Of a stretch of DNA of 35,745 nt, positions 1-6,918 are shown in pieces (the stretch's first letter is position 1; every line of letters starts with the position of its first letter). The translations under genes and the position numbers were made by a program. The notes under the pieces were generated by a model. That model had not been told where the DNA came from. It was given only the letters and a program-made list of their open reading frames with translations, and made no database searches. This DNA comes from Pseudomonadota bacterium. Its GTDB lineage: Bacteria; Desulfobacterota; SM23-61. The stretch is taken from positions 1-35,745 of the forward strand of contig JAHJQK010000169.1 in NCBI GenBank assembly GCA_018819135.1, written 5' to 3'.

Positions 1-114
1 AGAATCACCTGGAATCCCCAGGATGTTATCGCCTGGTTCATGAAGCAGAGGCAGAACAAAGAAAAATCCCAGAAGTCCCATACAAAAAAATGGCGGGAGA
101 AATATCCAAAGTGA
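1..114 (+). CDS. C-terminal tail of an unidentified protein (5' end outside window)
   Basis: An open frame enters from the left edge and ends at TGA 112-114, giving 37 residues. The tail is tryptophan-containing and very basic towards its end, rich in Lys, Gln and Arg. The stretch DVIAWFMKQR looks helical. I do not recognise the family, and so short a piece does not allow a functional call. The frame could also be chance, since the following 150 bases are non-coding and the neighbouring genes are decayed. Confidence 0.3.
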   Translation, partial: RITWNPQDVIAWFMKQRQNKEKSQKSHTKKWREKYPK

Positions 115-262
115 TCCATCATAACCGGCGTTGTAGTGATACTTAGTAGATCCATTCGCTAAACTCAGCAGAAGGGCCACGTTTCCCAGACAGAAAACGG
201 AGTACTGAAGCAATGATTGACAAGTTCTATTAAAAGGCGTACATTTCCTTCTATAATGAAGG

Positions 263-427
263 GGGAAAGCAGTTATCACCCGTGGCTTCATTTTCACTCG
301 GGCAGCTGAGGAAAAGGACGCAGAGAACCTGCTGGTAATAAGAGATAAGGCTTTAGCAGAGAAGTACATCAAGAACCAGCAAGACCACGCAAGGCATTCA
401 GAAATTTACGAGGGGCGAGGGAGGTAA
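263..427 (+). pseudogene. C-terminal remnant of a phospholipase D-type nuclease
   Basis: After an in-frame stop at 257-259 the frame reads KAVIT, then GFIFTRAAEEKDAENLLVIR, then an alpha-helical tail ending at TAA 425-427. Phospholipase D superfamily nucleases of the Nuc type typically end with a VITGSFNFT segment, AAEE..AENLL, and an H-A-x-H-S tail. All three are recognisable here (HARHSEIY near the end). The HKD histidine and lysine and everything upstream are missing, and no start codon with a ribosome-binding site precedes the piece. It is therefore a dead 3' fragment. The identification rests on motif recall, not a search. Confidence 0.55.
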
Positions 428-479
428 TTAGATAGACCGAGAGGAGGAGACCCGTTTTCCTTGACTAAAGGAGCGTTTC

Positions 480-686
480 TTGAAATTAAGAACCTTTGAG
501 GGCGAACCAGTTTTAGGTGAGCTGACCACGGAATATCCAGTGAGCCGGGACGGACTTCCTGTCTTGATTGTAAACGATGAATCCTTCAGCCCGGATGAGG
601 CAGAGTTTTTCTTAGAGTCTGCCACCCCAGAGGAATTGGAGTTGCTTAAAGAGGGTGGGTATGAGCTTCCGAAGTGGGAGGCATGA
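480..686 (+). CDS. small acidic hypothetical protein
   Basis: This 68-residue frame starts with TTG, preceded by a good Shine-Dalgarno AAAGGAG (467-473) six bases upstream. An in-frame stop just upstream (462-464) limits the start choice. The product is acidic, with no membrane segment, cysteine pair or signal peptide. The second half (SPDEAEFFLESATPEELELL) suggests two short amphipathic helices, and it ends in KWEA. I do not recognise the family. Small acidic proteins like this can be antitoxins or adaptor proteins, but no partner toxin is visible next to it. The ribosome-binding site is the main reason to believe it is expressed. Confidence 0.45.
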   Translation: MKLRTFEGEPVLGELTTEYPVSRDGLPVLIVNDESFSPDEAEFFLESATPEELELLKEGGYELPKWEA

Positions 687-830
687 AGAATACACGAAGG
701 CCTACCCAATTCAATTGGGATTATTGAGATATAAGCAAACATTACAAACGACTGGAAATCCCGAAATAAATACTATCTAAGACGACCCGAAAGATTTCAT
801 CCTTCCTAGATCAGGATAGGCCTGCTACAC

Positions 831-848
831 CCTGCCGTCACAGGCAGG
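831..848. repeat. short inverted repeat upstream of the sigma gene
   Basis: CCTGCC and GGCAGG flank a six-base GTCACA loop about 110 bases before the sigma-70 gene. It lacks a T-tract, so a terminator is unlikely. It could be a protein-binding site or a chance hairpin. The rest of 687-956 shows nothing I can name. Confidence 0.3.
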
Positions 849-956
849 AATGTCCCCACCTCGGGGTATTACCTTAATGATATGGAGTTCCTTACGGGGT
901 TTCATAGAAAAAACTAATTGGAAAGAAATTAAATAAATAGAGAGAAGGAAAGAAGT

Positions 957-2615
957 TTGAAAGAATGGGTTCCAAACAGATCCTACAGATCTGAGCAGAG
1001 CGAAGATGCCCTGATCATATCCGATGAGTTAGGTTTCGATGTGGTCAGCGAGTTTCCGGGATTGAAAGTGGAGAATGAGAATGTCCTGTTGAGGAAAGAG
1101 GAGGAGGTCGTTGAATACTCTCCGGAGCCCTTGGGAAAGGCGGCGGATCCGGTTGGTTTTTACTTGAAGGAGATGGGATCGTTCCGCTTACTGACCCGGG
1201 AAGGGGAGGTGGAGATTGCCAAGAGGATCGAAAGTGGACAGCAGGGGGTGTTAAGCGTGGTGCTCAATTGTCCCATTGCTGTCAGGGAAGTCATCAACCT
1301 TGGAAGCGCCCTCCGTGCCGGAAAGATAAAGATCAAAGAGGTGACCAATGAGACCGACGATGGAGAGACGAGTGTTGAGGAAGAACAGATCCAGAAGAAG
1401 AGGGTTCTCAACTTAATCAATAAAATTCGAAAGGGAGAAGAGCGCATTCGAATTCTCCGGGGGGAGTTGAGGCTCAGGAATAAAGAAGTTCCAACAAAGA
1501 GGATTCAGGAAAAGATCTGCAAGAAACAGGCTGAGATATTCGATGCCTTTAAACGGATCAACTTGAGTGAAAAACAGACTAACAGAATCGTCCAGAAGTT
1601 GAAGCAGTGGAACATCCGGATGGAAAAGGCTCAAGGGGAAGTGGGAAAACATGAGGAGGATTTAGGGGTCTCAGTCCAGGCAGTCAGAAAGTCTTTGAAG
1701 ATGATCAAGAAGAAAGTGCCTAAGGGAAGTCCTTTTTACCTGGCTGACAAGCTAAAGGATTGGGAGGAGATGAGCAGGGTCGCCCGGAATGTCAAAAGGA
1801 AGGTAGGCAGAATGGAGGTGGAGTGTGGCCTTTCTTCGGATCAGCTTAAAGAGACATTGAGGGTTATTGAGGCAGGGGAGGCCAAGGCCAGTGAAGCGAA
1901 GAGTGAATTGGTGAAGGCCAATTTGAGATTGGTCATCTCCATTGCCAGGAAATACTTGAACCGAGGACTTCCGTTTCTGGATTTGATCCAGGAGGGGAAT
2001 ATCGGGTTAATGAAGGCAGTCGATAAGTTCGAATACCAACGGGGCTATAAGTTTGCTACCTATGCAACATGGTGGGTCCGGCAGGCCATCACGCGGGCCA
2101 TTGCCGATCAAACCCGGACCATTCGTATCCCTGTCCACATGACCGAGGGCATCAACAAACTGAACCGAACCTCTCGAACCCTGGTTCAGCAGATTGGAAG
2201 AAAACCCACTCTGGAGGAAATCGCCGAAAAAATGGAGATGTCTCTGGAAAAGGTGCAAAAGATTTTGGAGATCACCCAAAAGCCTATTTCCCTCGAAACC
2301 CCTATCGGTAAGGAGGGAGATAGCCGCTTGGAGGATTTTATTGAAGATAAAGAAGTCATTTCCCCTCAGGATGCAGCAATAAGTCTCAATATGACAAGGC
2401 AGATTCAAAGAGTCCTCTCGACACTTAGCAAAAGGGAGGAGAAGATTATGAGGCTGCGGTTCGGGATCGCAGAGAAGCACGACCATACCCTTGAGGAAGT
2501 GGGACAGGACTTTGATCTTACCCGGGAACGGATCCGCCAGATTGAGGCCAAGGCCCTAGGGAAGTTGAAACATTTCAGCCGGGCCAATAAACTAAGGAGT
2601 TTCATCGAGCAATAA
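957..2615 (+). CDS. RpoD-type sigma-70 factor lacking region 1.1 (second copy in the window)
   Basis: Directs RNA polymerase core to promoters. The 552 residues carry sigma region 1.2 (about 64-97, [12 protein letters not shown]), a long non-conserved region rich in coiled coil, region 2 ([18 protein letters not shown], then [14 protein letters not shown]), region 3 and region 4.2 ([14 protein letters not shown]). The autoinhibitory region 1.1 is absent: the N terminus is a short acidic stretch. The residues matching E. coli R584, E585, R588 and Q589, which contact the -35 element, are kept. The positions of R596, R599 and P601 read G, K and F, so activator contacts may differ. The start is TTG with AAGGAA just upstream. 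It is closest to the rpoD at 12268-14031, including the non-conserved region, so it looks like a lineage-specific duplicate acting as an alternative (group 2-like) sigma factor. It stands alone among decayed genes. Confidence 0.9.
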   Translation: MKEWVPNRSYRSEQSEDALIISDELGFDVVSEFPGLKVENENVLLRKEEEVVEYSPEPLGKAADPVGFYLKEMGSFRLLTREGEVEIAKRIESGQQGVLSVVLNCPIAVREVINLGSALRAGKIKIKEVTNETDDGETSVEEEQIQKKRVLNLINKIRKGEERIRILRGELRLRNKEVPTKRIQEKICKKQAEIFDAFKRINLSEKQTNRIVQKLKQWNIRMEKAQGEVGKHEEDLGVSVQAVRKSLKMIKKKVPKGSPFYLADKLKDWEEMSRVARNVKRKVGRMEVECGLSSDQLKETLRVIEAGEAKASEAKSELVKANLRLVISIARKYLNRGLPFLDLIQEGNIGLMKAVDKFEYQRGYKFATYATWWVRQAITRAIADQTRTIRIPVHMTEGINKLNRTSRTLVQQIGRKPTLEEIAEKMEMSLEKVQKILEITQKPISLETPIGKEGDSRLEDFIEDKEVISPQDAAISLNMTRQIQRVLSTLSKREEKIMRLRFGIAEKHDHTLEEVGQDFDLTRERIRQIEAKALGKLKHFSRANKLRSFIEQ

Positions 2616-2641
2616 AAGAATCCTACATAAGGAGAATGGCC

Positions 2642-2746
2642 ATGAATATCTATGTTGGAAATTTATCCTATGATGTATCAGAGGAAAATCTTCGCCAGGC
2701 CTTTGAGGCCTTCGGTCAGGTAAGCTCGGCGATAAATTCCTCTTGA
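2642..2746 (+). pseudogene. N-terminal half of an RRM RNA-binding protein, truncated
   Basis: A perfect ribosome-binding site (AAGGAG, seven-base spacer) precedes ATG, and the frame starts MNIYVGNLSYDVSEENL, the beta1-alpha1 part of an RNA-recognition motif with its RNP2 hexamer (IYVGNL). After FEAFGQVSSA the frame runs into INSS and a stop at 34 residues. Bacterial single-RRM proteins of the Rbp type are about 80-100 residues and need the RNP1 motif (K-G-F-G-F-V) that should follow. RNP1 is absent, so the fold cannot form. The gene sits 26 bases after the sigma gene and may once have been co-transcribed with it. Confidence 0.7.
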
Positions 2747-2790
2747 TTTTTTTTTGCTTATACAAAATATCAGGAAAGGGAGTGGAATTT

Positions 2791-3061
2791 GTGGAGGATG
2801 ATTCCAAAACCAGAGAAGAAGTTCTTGAAGAATTGAAAATTCTCCGAACTCGCCTTCAAGAACTCGAAGAAGCGCGGCGGGTAATCAGCAAAGAAAAAAA
2901 CAATCAGGCTCACCTGCACGCTGAGTCGGAGGAAGAACTGGGGAAAACGCGGGAGCAACTTCGGGATGTTTCTTTTAAACTTCTCCAGGCCGAGGAAGTC
3001 GATTGAATCCACCAAAGGGATAGGAACCACAATCCGAGCATCATGGCCGGTATCGGCTTAA
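2791..3061 (+). pseudogene. histidine kinase reduced to its two ends by internal deletion
   Basis: A GTG start eight bases after GGGAG opens a 71-residue frame: MEDDSKTREEVLEELK and further coiled coil, then SFKLLQAEEVD and a stop at 3004-3006. That is the usual N-terminal helix of cytoplasmic sensor kinases followed by the helix just before the H-box (normally LLQAxEEERKRIARELHD). One frame over, beginning at GAA 3005-3007, the sequence reads ESTKGIGTTIRASWPVSA and stops at 3059-3061. This matches the end of a HATPase_c domain (typically G-x-G-T-T-I-R-A-x-W-P). H-box, PAS and ATP-binding motifs are gone. The reading as a collapsed kinase is inference from these two matching ends. Confidence 0.55.
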
Positions 3062-3227
3062 TTCTCTTTCCCCTTAACTGGCCCATTTATTTAGAAAAGC
3101 TCCAATTCCCACCCGGACCTCCACCCTTAAACCTCTCCAGCAAAAACTGAAAAATCGAGGTTATAGGCTTTGACGTTTAGCTTAAATAGTCCGCGGTGCC
3201 CCCTCCCCCTGGATTTTTAAGCTGATC

Positions 3228-3250
3228 CAATCATTTTAATGAAATGATTG
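3228..3250. repeat. nine-base inverted repeat before the EEP gene
   Basis: CAATCATTT and AAATGATTG are perfect inverted arms around a TAATG spacer. The palindrome lies about 135 bases upstream of the EEP-family gene start. It has the size of a dimeric repressor site but could also be an RNA hairpin. No T-tract follows. Confidence 0.4.
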
Positions 3251-3386
3251 ATTGTGGATAGAGAATTGTGATTTACTATCATTGGGGAAAAAGCTTAATG
3301 CCAACCAGAGACAATGGCCTTGGTCTTCCGCAGGGGCGAATAGAGATTTTTTTCGATTAAACAAGGGGGATGGTATCGTTTCATCT

Positions 3387-4133
3387 ATGAGCCATCAAAC
3401 GAAACCCATTCGCTTGCACATTGCCACCTACAATGCCCATAAATGCCGGGGAATGGATGGCCGTACCCGGCCTTCCCGGATTGCCTCCGTGGTCCATGGG
3501 CTGAAAGCAGATGTGGTGGCCTTACAAGAGATTATCGGCGCAGGTCCCGGCGGCAGAGGACAAGAAGAGGATATAGGAGCTCGGCTGAATATGGTATCGG
3601 TGCTGGCTTCGGCTCGGATTTTACGCGGGCACCTATACGGCAATGCTCTGTTAAGTCGTTTTCCCATCGACCGGCATATCACTTATGATTTGTCCCAGCA
3701 TGGGTATGAACCCCGCTTGTGTCAGCGAGTAGATCTCTTGATAGGAAAGCACCCGATTCATATTTACAATGTTCACCTGGGAACCTCGCGAGCCGAAAGG
3801 ATCGGGCAGGCGGTGCAATTGATTCGTATTCTGGAAGACCCAAAAGTACATGGCCCCAAAATCGTACTGGGGGATTTCAACGAGTGGCACCGGGGGCCGG
3901 CTTCAAAGCTTCTATCAGAGAGGCTGGACAGCCTGGATTTGGCTCCATTTCTCCAATGGCGCCGGACTTACCCTGGGGTCTTTCCGGTTTTCCATTTGGA
4001 CCATATTTATTACCAGGGGTCAGTGGAAATTATCAAAGTGGAAGTCCCACGGAAATGGTTATGCTTGGTGGCTTCTGACCATATTCCGATGGTTGCTGAA
4101 GTGCACATTTGGATCAAGGGTGAGTCGAGATAG
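3387..4133 (+). CDS. endonuclease/exonuclease/phosphatase (EEP) family protein
   Basis: A metal-dependent phosphodiesterase of the DNase I / EEP fold, 248 residues. The family motifs appear in order: ATYNAHKCRG near the start (Asn), ADVVALQEI (metal-binding Glu), IYNVHLG, IVLGDFNEW (Asp and Asn of the active site), LDHIY and the C-terminal SDHIPM (catalytic Asp-His). No signal peptide is seen. The frame is open for another 135 bases upstream, but that part reads as non-coding, and ATG 3387 fits the usual family start. No strong ribosome-binding site sits at the ideal distance, so the start is uncertain. The stop lies 45 bases before a cardiolipin-synthase-like gene. The E. coli pair ybhP-clsB has the same two families side by side, so a role in phospholipid metabolism is plausible. 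Confidence 0.85.
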   Translation: MSHQTKPIRLHIATYNAHKCRGMDGRTRPSRIASVVHGLKADVVALQEIIGAGPGGRGQEEDIGARLNMVSVLASARILRGHLYGNALLSRFPIDRHITYDLSQHGYEPRLCQRVDLLIGKHPIHIYNVHLGTSRAERIGQAVQLIRILEDPKVHGPKIVLGDFNEWHRGPASKLLSERLDSLDLAPFLQWRRTYPGVFPVFHLDHIYYQGSVEIIKVEVPRKWLCLVASDHIPMVAEVHIWIKGESR

Positions 4134-4178
4134 TTCTTACCCGGATTGACTTTTTTCAGATTTCTCGGGGAGATCCCA

Positions 4179-5654
4179 ATGAGGAGAAGGAGCGACGACT
4201 TGCGAAGTCAATTGAGTAATGAAGAGGTGTTGCGGGCAACGGGGGCGTCTCTGATACACGGGAATCATCTGCGTATTCTCCGGGATGCTCAGGAAAATTA
4301 CCCCGCATGGGAGGAGGCAATTCAAGGGGCCCGAAAGAGCATTCACATAGAGATGTACATTATCCATAACGATAAGAGCGGGCGCCATTTCCGGGATCTC
4401 CTGGCGGCCAAGGCCCGGGAAGGGGTTAAAGTCCGGGTGATCTATGACTGGTTCGGTTCCCTCAGTCTTTGGGGAGGGTGGATGTGGAAGCCCCTCCGAG
4501 AGGCGGGGGGGGAAGTTCGAGTTGCCAATCCGCCAAGAATGAGCAGCTTTTTGGGGTGGTTCAGTCGTGATCATCGGAAATTGATTACCATAGATCGTGC
4601 GCAAGCCTTTATATCTGGCCTTTGTATCGGAGATGCCTGGATGGGGAACCCAGAGAAAAAGATTCCTCCCTGGCGCGACACGGGGGTGGAGATTTGCGGC
4701 CCGGCGGTGGCCGATGTCGAGGCTGCCTTCGCCGCCGCGTGGAAATTGGCGGGAGGATTCATTCCCCCTGAAGAACTTCCCCGCCGGGAGGACTTGTCGA
4801 AGGCAGGGTCTGTATCTTTGCGCATTGTACCGGCCTCTCCGGATACAACGGGAATATACCGTTTGGATTTGATGCTGGCGGCCACCGTGCGTCAGACGTT
4901 GTGGTTGACCGATGCCTACTTCATTGCCACAAGCCCTTATATACAAGCCCTCCGGGCAGCGGCCCTGGGTGGAGTGGACGTCCGTCTGCTGGTACCCCAT
5001 GGAAGCGACATCCAATGGGTTGCCGACTTTTCGCGCACGATGTATCGGTCGCTTCTGGAAGCGGGTGTTCGAGTCTTCGAATGGAACGGATCGATGGTTC
5101 ATGCCAAGACAGCGGTTGCGGATGGACGCTGGGCTCGGGTTGGTTCCACAAACCTTAACATTTCGAGCTGGATTGGCAATTGGGAACTGGATGTCGTCAT
5201 CGAAGATGAAGATCTCGCCCAGGAAATGAGTGAGATGTTCCTGGAGGATTTGGCCCGGGCTACCGAGATCGTAATCAGCAGACGCAATAAGGTCCGCCTC
5301 ATCCAACCTCTCTCGCAGAGGAAGAGATCGGGGGTAGTAAAAGGAAGCGGCAGGCGTGTGCTCTCGGGTATAACCCGCATCGGCAGTGCCCTGAATGCCG
5401 CGGTAACCGGGAAAAGAATCCTGAGCCGGGCAGAATCATCTTCCCTCCTAAAATTCGGTATGTTTATTTGCTTCCTTACGTTTGTGGCCTTCTATTTTCC
5501 CAGAATGATCTCCTATACAGTAGGGGGGTTACTGGGTTGGACCGGATTTTTTATTCTTGTCAAAGCGCTTCGGCTACGTTATGGAAACCAAGATGAAGAG
5601 GCGGAGAATATCGAGCCCAAGGAAAAGGCTTCTTCGGATAAAGGTCCATCATAG
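4179..5654 (+). CDS. cardiolipin synthase-like phospholipase D family protein
   Basis: A 491-residue PLD-superfamily enzyme with two HKD motifs: HRKLITIDRAQAFISG (His132) and HAKTAVADGRWARVGSTNLN (His308). The family transfers a phosphatidyl group between phospholipids, as in ClsA and ClsB. The layout lacks the two N-terminal membrane helices of ClsA and resembles ClsB. Unlike typical ClsB, the C terminus carries two hydrophobic segments (FGMFICFLTFVAFYF and VGGLLGWTGFFILVKAL) followed by an acidic tail, so the protein is probably membrane-anchored at its C end. ATG 4179 was chosen because GGGGAG lies six bases upstream. An upstream TTG extension is possible but lacks a site. It follows the EEP gene and is likely co-transcribed. 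Confidence 0.85.
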   Translation: MRRRSDDLRSQLSNEEVLRATGASLIHGNHLRILRDAQENYPAWEEAIQGARKSIHIEMYIIHNDKSGRHFRDLLAAKAREGVKVRVIYDWFGSLSLWGGWMWKPLREAGGEVRVANPPRMSSFLGWFSRDHRKLITIDRAQAFISGLCIGDAWMGNPEKKIPPWRDTGVEICGPAVADVEAAFAAAWKLAGGFIPPEELPRREDLSKAGSVSLRIVPASPDTTGIYRLDLMLAATVRQTLWLTDAYFIATSPYIQALRAAALGGVDVRLLVPHGSDIQWVADFSRTMYRSLLEAGVRVFEWNGSMVHAKTAVADGRWARVGSTNLNISSWIGNWELDVVIEDEDLAQEMSEMFLEDLARATEIVISRRNKVRLIQPLSQRKRSGVVKGSGRRVLSGITRIGSALNAAVTGKRILSRAESSSLLKFGMFICFLTFVAFYFPRMISYTVGGLLGWTGFFILVKALRLRYGNQDEEAENIEPKEKASSDKGPS

Positions 5655-5799
5655 TCGAAGTGTTAGGCCGTCCTTTGTTCTTTTAGCGGAAACTTTTGGA
5701 GGGTCCGAGTTTTAAGTGGGTTGGGGTAGAGAGAAACGAGGGAGGTTGGAGATCCAATTTTCTTCCTTGACATTCCCAATTTGAGATTTGATTTACGGA

Positions 5800-6732
5800 T
5801 TAAATATATTCAATCGTAGCAGGGGGTTTGGGCGTAAGATCATACAGGCATCGATTCACACCTTTGAGGGATGTAATGCGCTCGCAGATGCGGTGAAGTT
5901 TCTCCCAGGAAAGCTCGACGGCTGTGGCGGTTCTGGCGTCGACACTGTTAATGCATCGCACGGCGATGATTTGTCCAAACTCTCGCTTGCCCTCAAGGAT
6001 TCCGGTGGCTCTGTCATTCAAAAGGATGGCCATATACTGAAACGCCCCACTGGTGCCTAACTCCTCTTCGACGATAGCGGTTGCCGCACGGACGACGGCG
6101 AGCCTTTCTTCCGTAACCTCTCCCACAATCCGCGTCGCCAGAGCAGGGCCGGGAAAAGGGATCCGGGTGGTGACTTCGGCCGGAAGTCTCAATACTTTGG
6201 CGACTTCCCTGACCCCATCTTTGCGCAGCGTCTTAAGCGGTTCCAAAACTTTGTATCCGTATTCTTTCTCCGGGTCAATGCCGAGCTGCACCAGGATGTT
6301 ATGTTGGCGTTTGATTCCGGCCACGGTTTCTTCGATGTCGGTGAGGATGGTTCCATGCAGCAGGGTTTTGGCCCCGGTCTCGCGGACGAGTTTCCCAAAG
6401 ACCGTCGCATAAAAGGTTTTGGTGACGGCGTTGCGCTTCTCCTCAGGATCGGTCAATCCCTTAAGCGCATTCAGAAACTCAGCACGAGCATCCACAATTT
6501 GGACGGGAATCCCCATGTCGGCAAAGGTCTTGACGACTCGTTCCGGCTCTCCCTGGCGCATGAGGGCGCTGTCGATGAATACCGTCTTGAGCCTGTCGGC
6601 GATGGCGCGGTGACCCAGCACCGTAACCACTGAACTATCAACACCACCGCTGAGGGCGTTGATGGCCAGGTTATTCCCCACCATCTCCCTGATGGAAGCA
6701 ACCTGCTCCTCCACAAATTTCTGATAATCCAT
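5800..6732 (-). CDS. guaA: GMP synthase ATP-pyrophosphatase subunit (stand-alone)
   Basis: Adenylates XMP and replaces AMP by ammonia to form GMP. The 310 residues cover only the C-terminal half of a usual bacterial GuaA: the ATP-PPase with P-loop SGGVDSSVV (28-36), LLHGTILTDIEE, the RIPFPGPALATRI segment and the dimerisation domain ending PKPPATIEYI. The N-terminal glutaminase domain (Cys-His-Glu triad) is absent, as in archaeal two-subunit GMP synthases (GuaAa/GuaAb). An amidotransferase partner must therefore be encoded elsewhere, or free ammonia is used. ATG 6732 follows AAGGAG with seven bases between. An ATG seven codons earlier is less well placed. It is transcribed divergently from the aminotransferase gene from a near-consensus promoter. 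Confidence 0.9.
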   Translation of the reverse strand: MDYQKFVEEQVASIREMVGNNLAINALSGGVDSSVVTVLGHRAIADRLKTVFIDSALMRQGEPERVVKTFADMGIPVQIVDARAEFLNALKGLTDPEEKRNAVTKTFYATVFGKLVRETGAKTLLHGTILTDIEETVAGIKRQHNILVQLGIDPEKEYGYKVLEPLKTLRKDGVREVAKVLRLPAEVTTRIPFPGPALATRIVGEVTEERLAVVRAATAIVEEELGTSGAFQYMAILLNDRATGILEGKREFGQIIAVRCINSVDARTATAVELSWEKLHRICERITSLKGVNRCLYDLTPKPPATIEYI

Positions 6733-6798
6733 CCCTTTTCTCCTTCCCCTCATATTCTGATATTACCAGTGTCAGCCTTCAATTTATATGGAAGGAAA

Positions 6799-6825
6799 AT
6801 TATAATAACAGGGTGGAATTGTCAA
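6799..6825 (-). promoter_or_regulatory. sigma-70 promoter of guaA
   Basis: On the minus strand a perfect TTGACA (6825-6820) and a perfect TATAAT (6804-6799) are separated by 15 bases, about 65 bases before the guaA start. Both hexamers match consensus. The spacer is two bases shorter than the optimum. Confidence 0.6.
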
Positions 6826-6841
6826 GAAGTCAATAAAGGCA

Positions 6842-6871
6842 TTGACAGGAAGGGAAATGAATTGTTACAAA
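6842..6871 (+). promoter_or_regulatory. putative promoter of the aminotransferase gene
   Basis: TTGACA at 6842-6847, an 18-base spacer, and TACAAA at 6866-6871 with an extended -10 TG (6863-6864). The hexamers score 6/6 and 4/6. Transcription would start about 40 bases before the gene, divergent to the guaA promoter. Confidence 0.45.
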
Positions 6872-6918
6872 AGAAAGCAAGGGAAAAGTTTATCAATGGC
6901 AATGAAAGGAAGACGAAA

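Noticed and set aside
2743..2790. RRM continuing in frame through KISGKGVEFVEDD as an RNP1-like motif
   Set aside because: It resembles RNP1 only loosely; the GTG start with ribosome-binding site and the kinase-type coil that follows explain the sequence better.
3252..3386. N-terminal extension of the EEP-family protein
   Set aside because: The residues are not family-like, the stretch starts inside a palindrome and has no ribosome-binding site. ATG 3387 gives the usual N terminus.
5764..5800. TTGACA promoter on the plus strand near 5767
   Set aside because: No matching -10 at 16-18 bases, and it would only read antisense through guaA.
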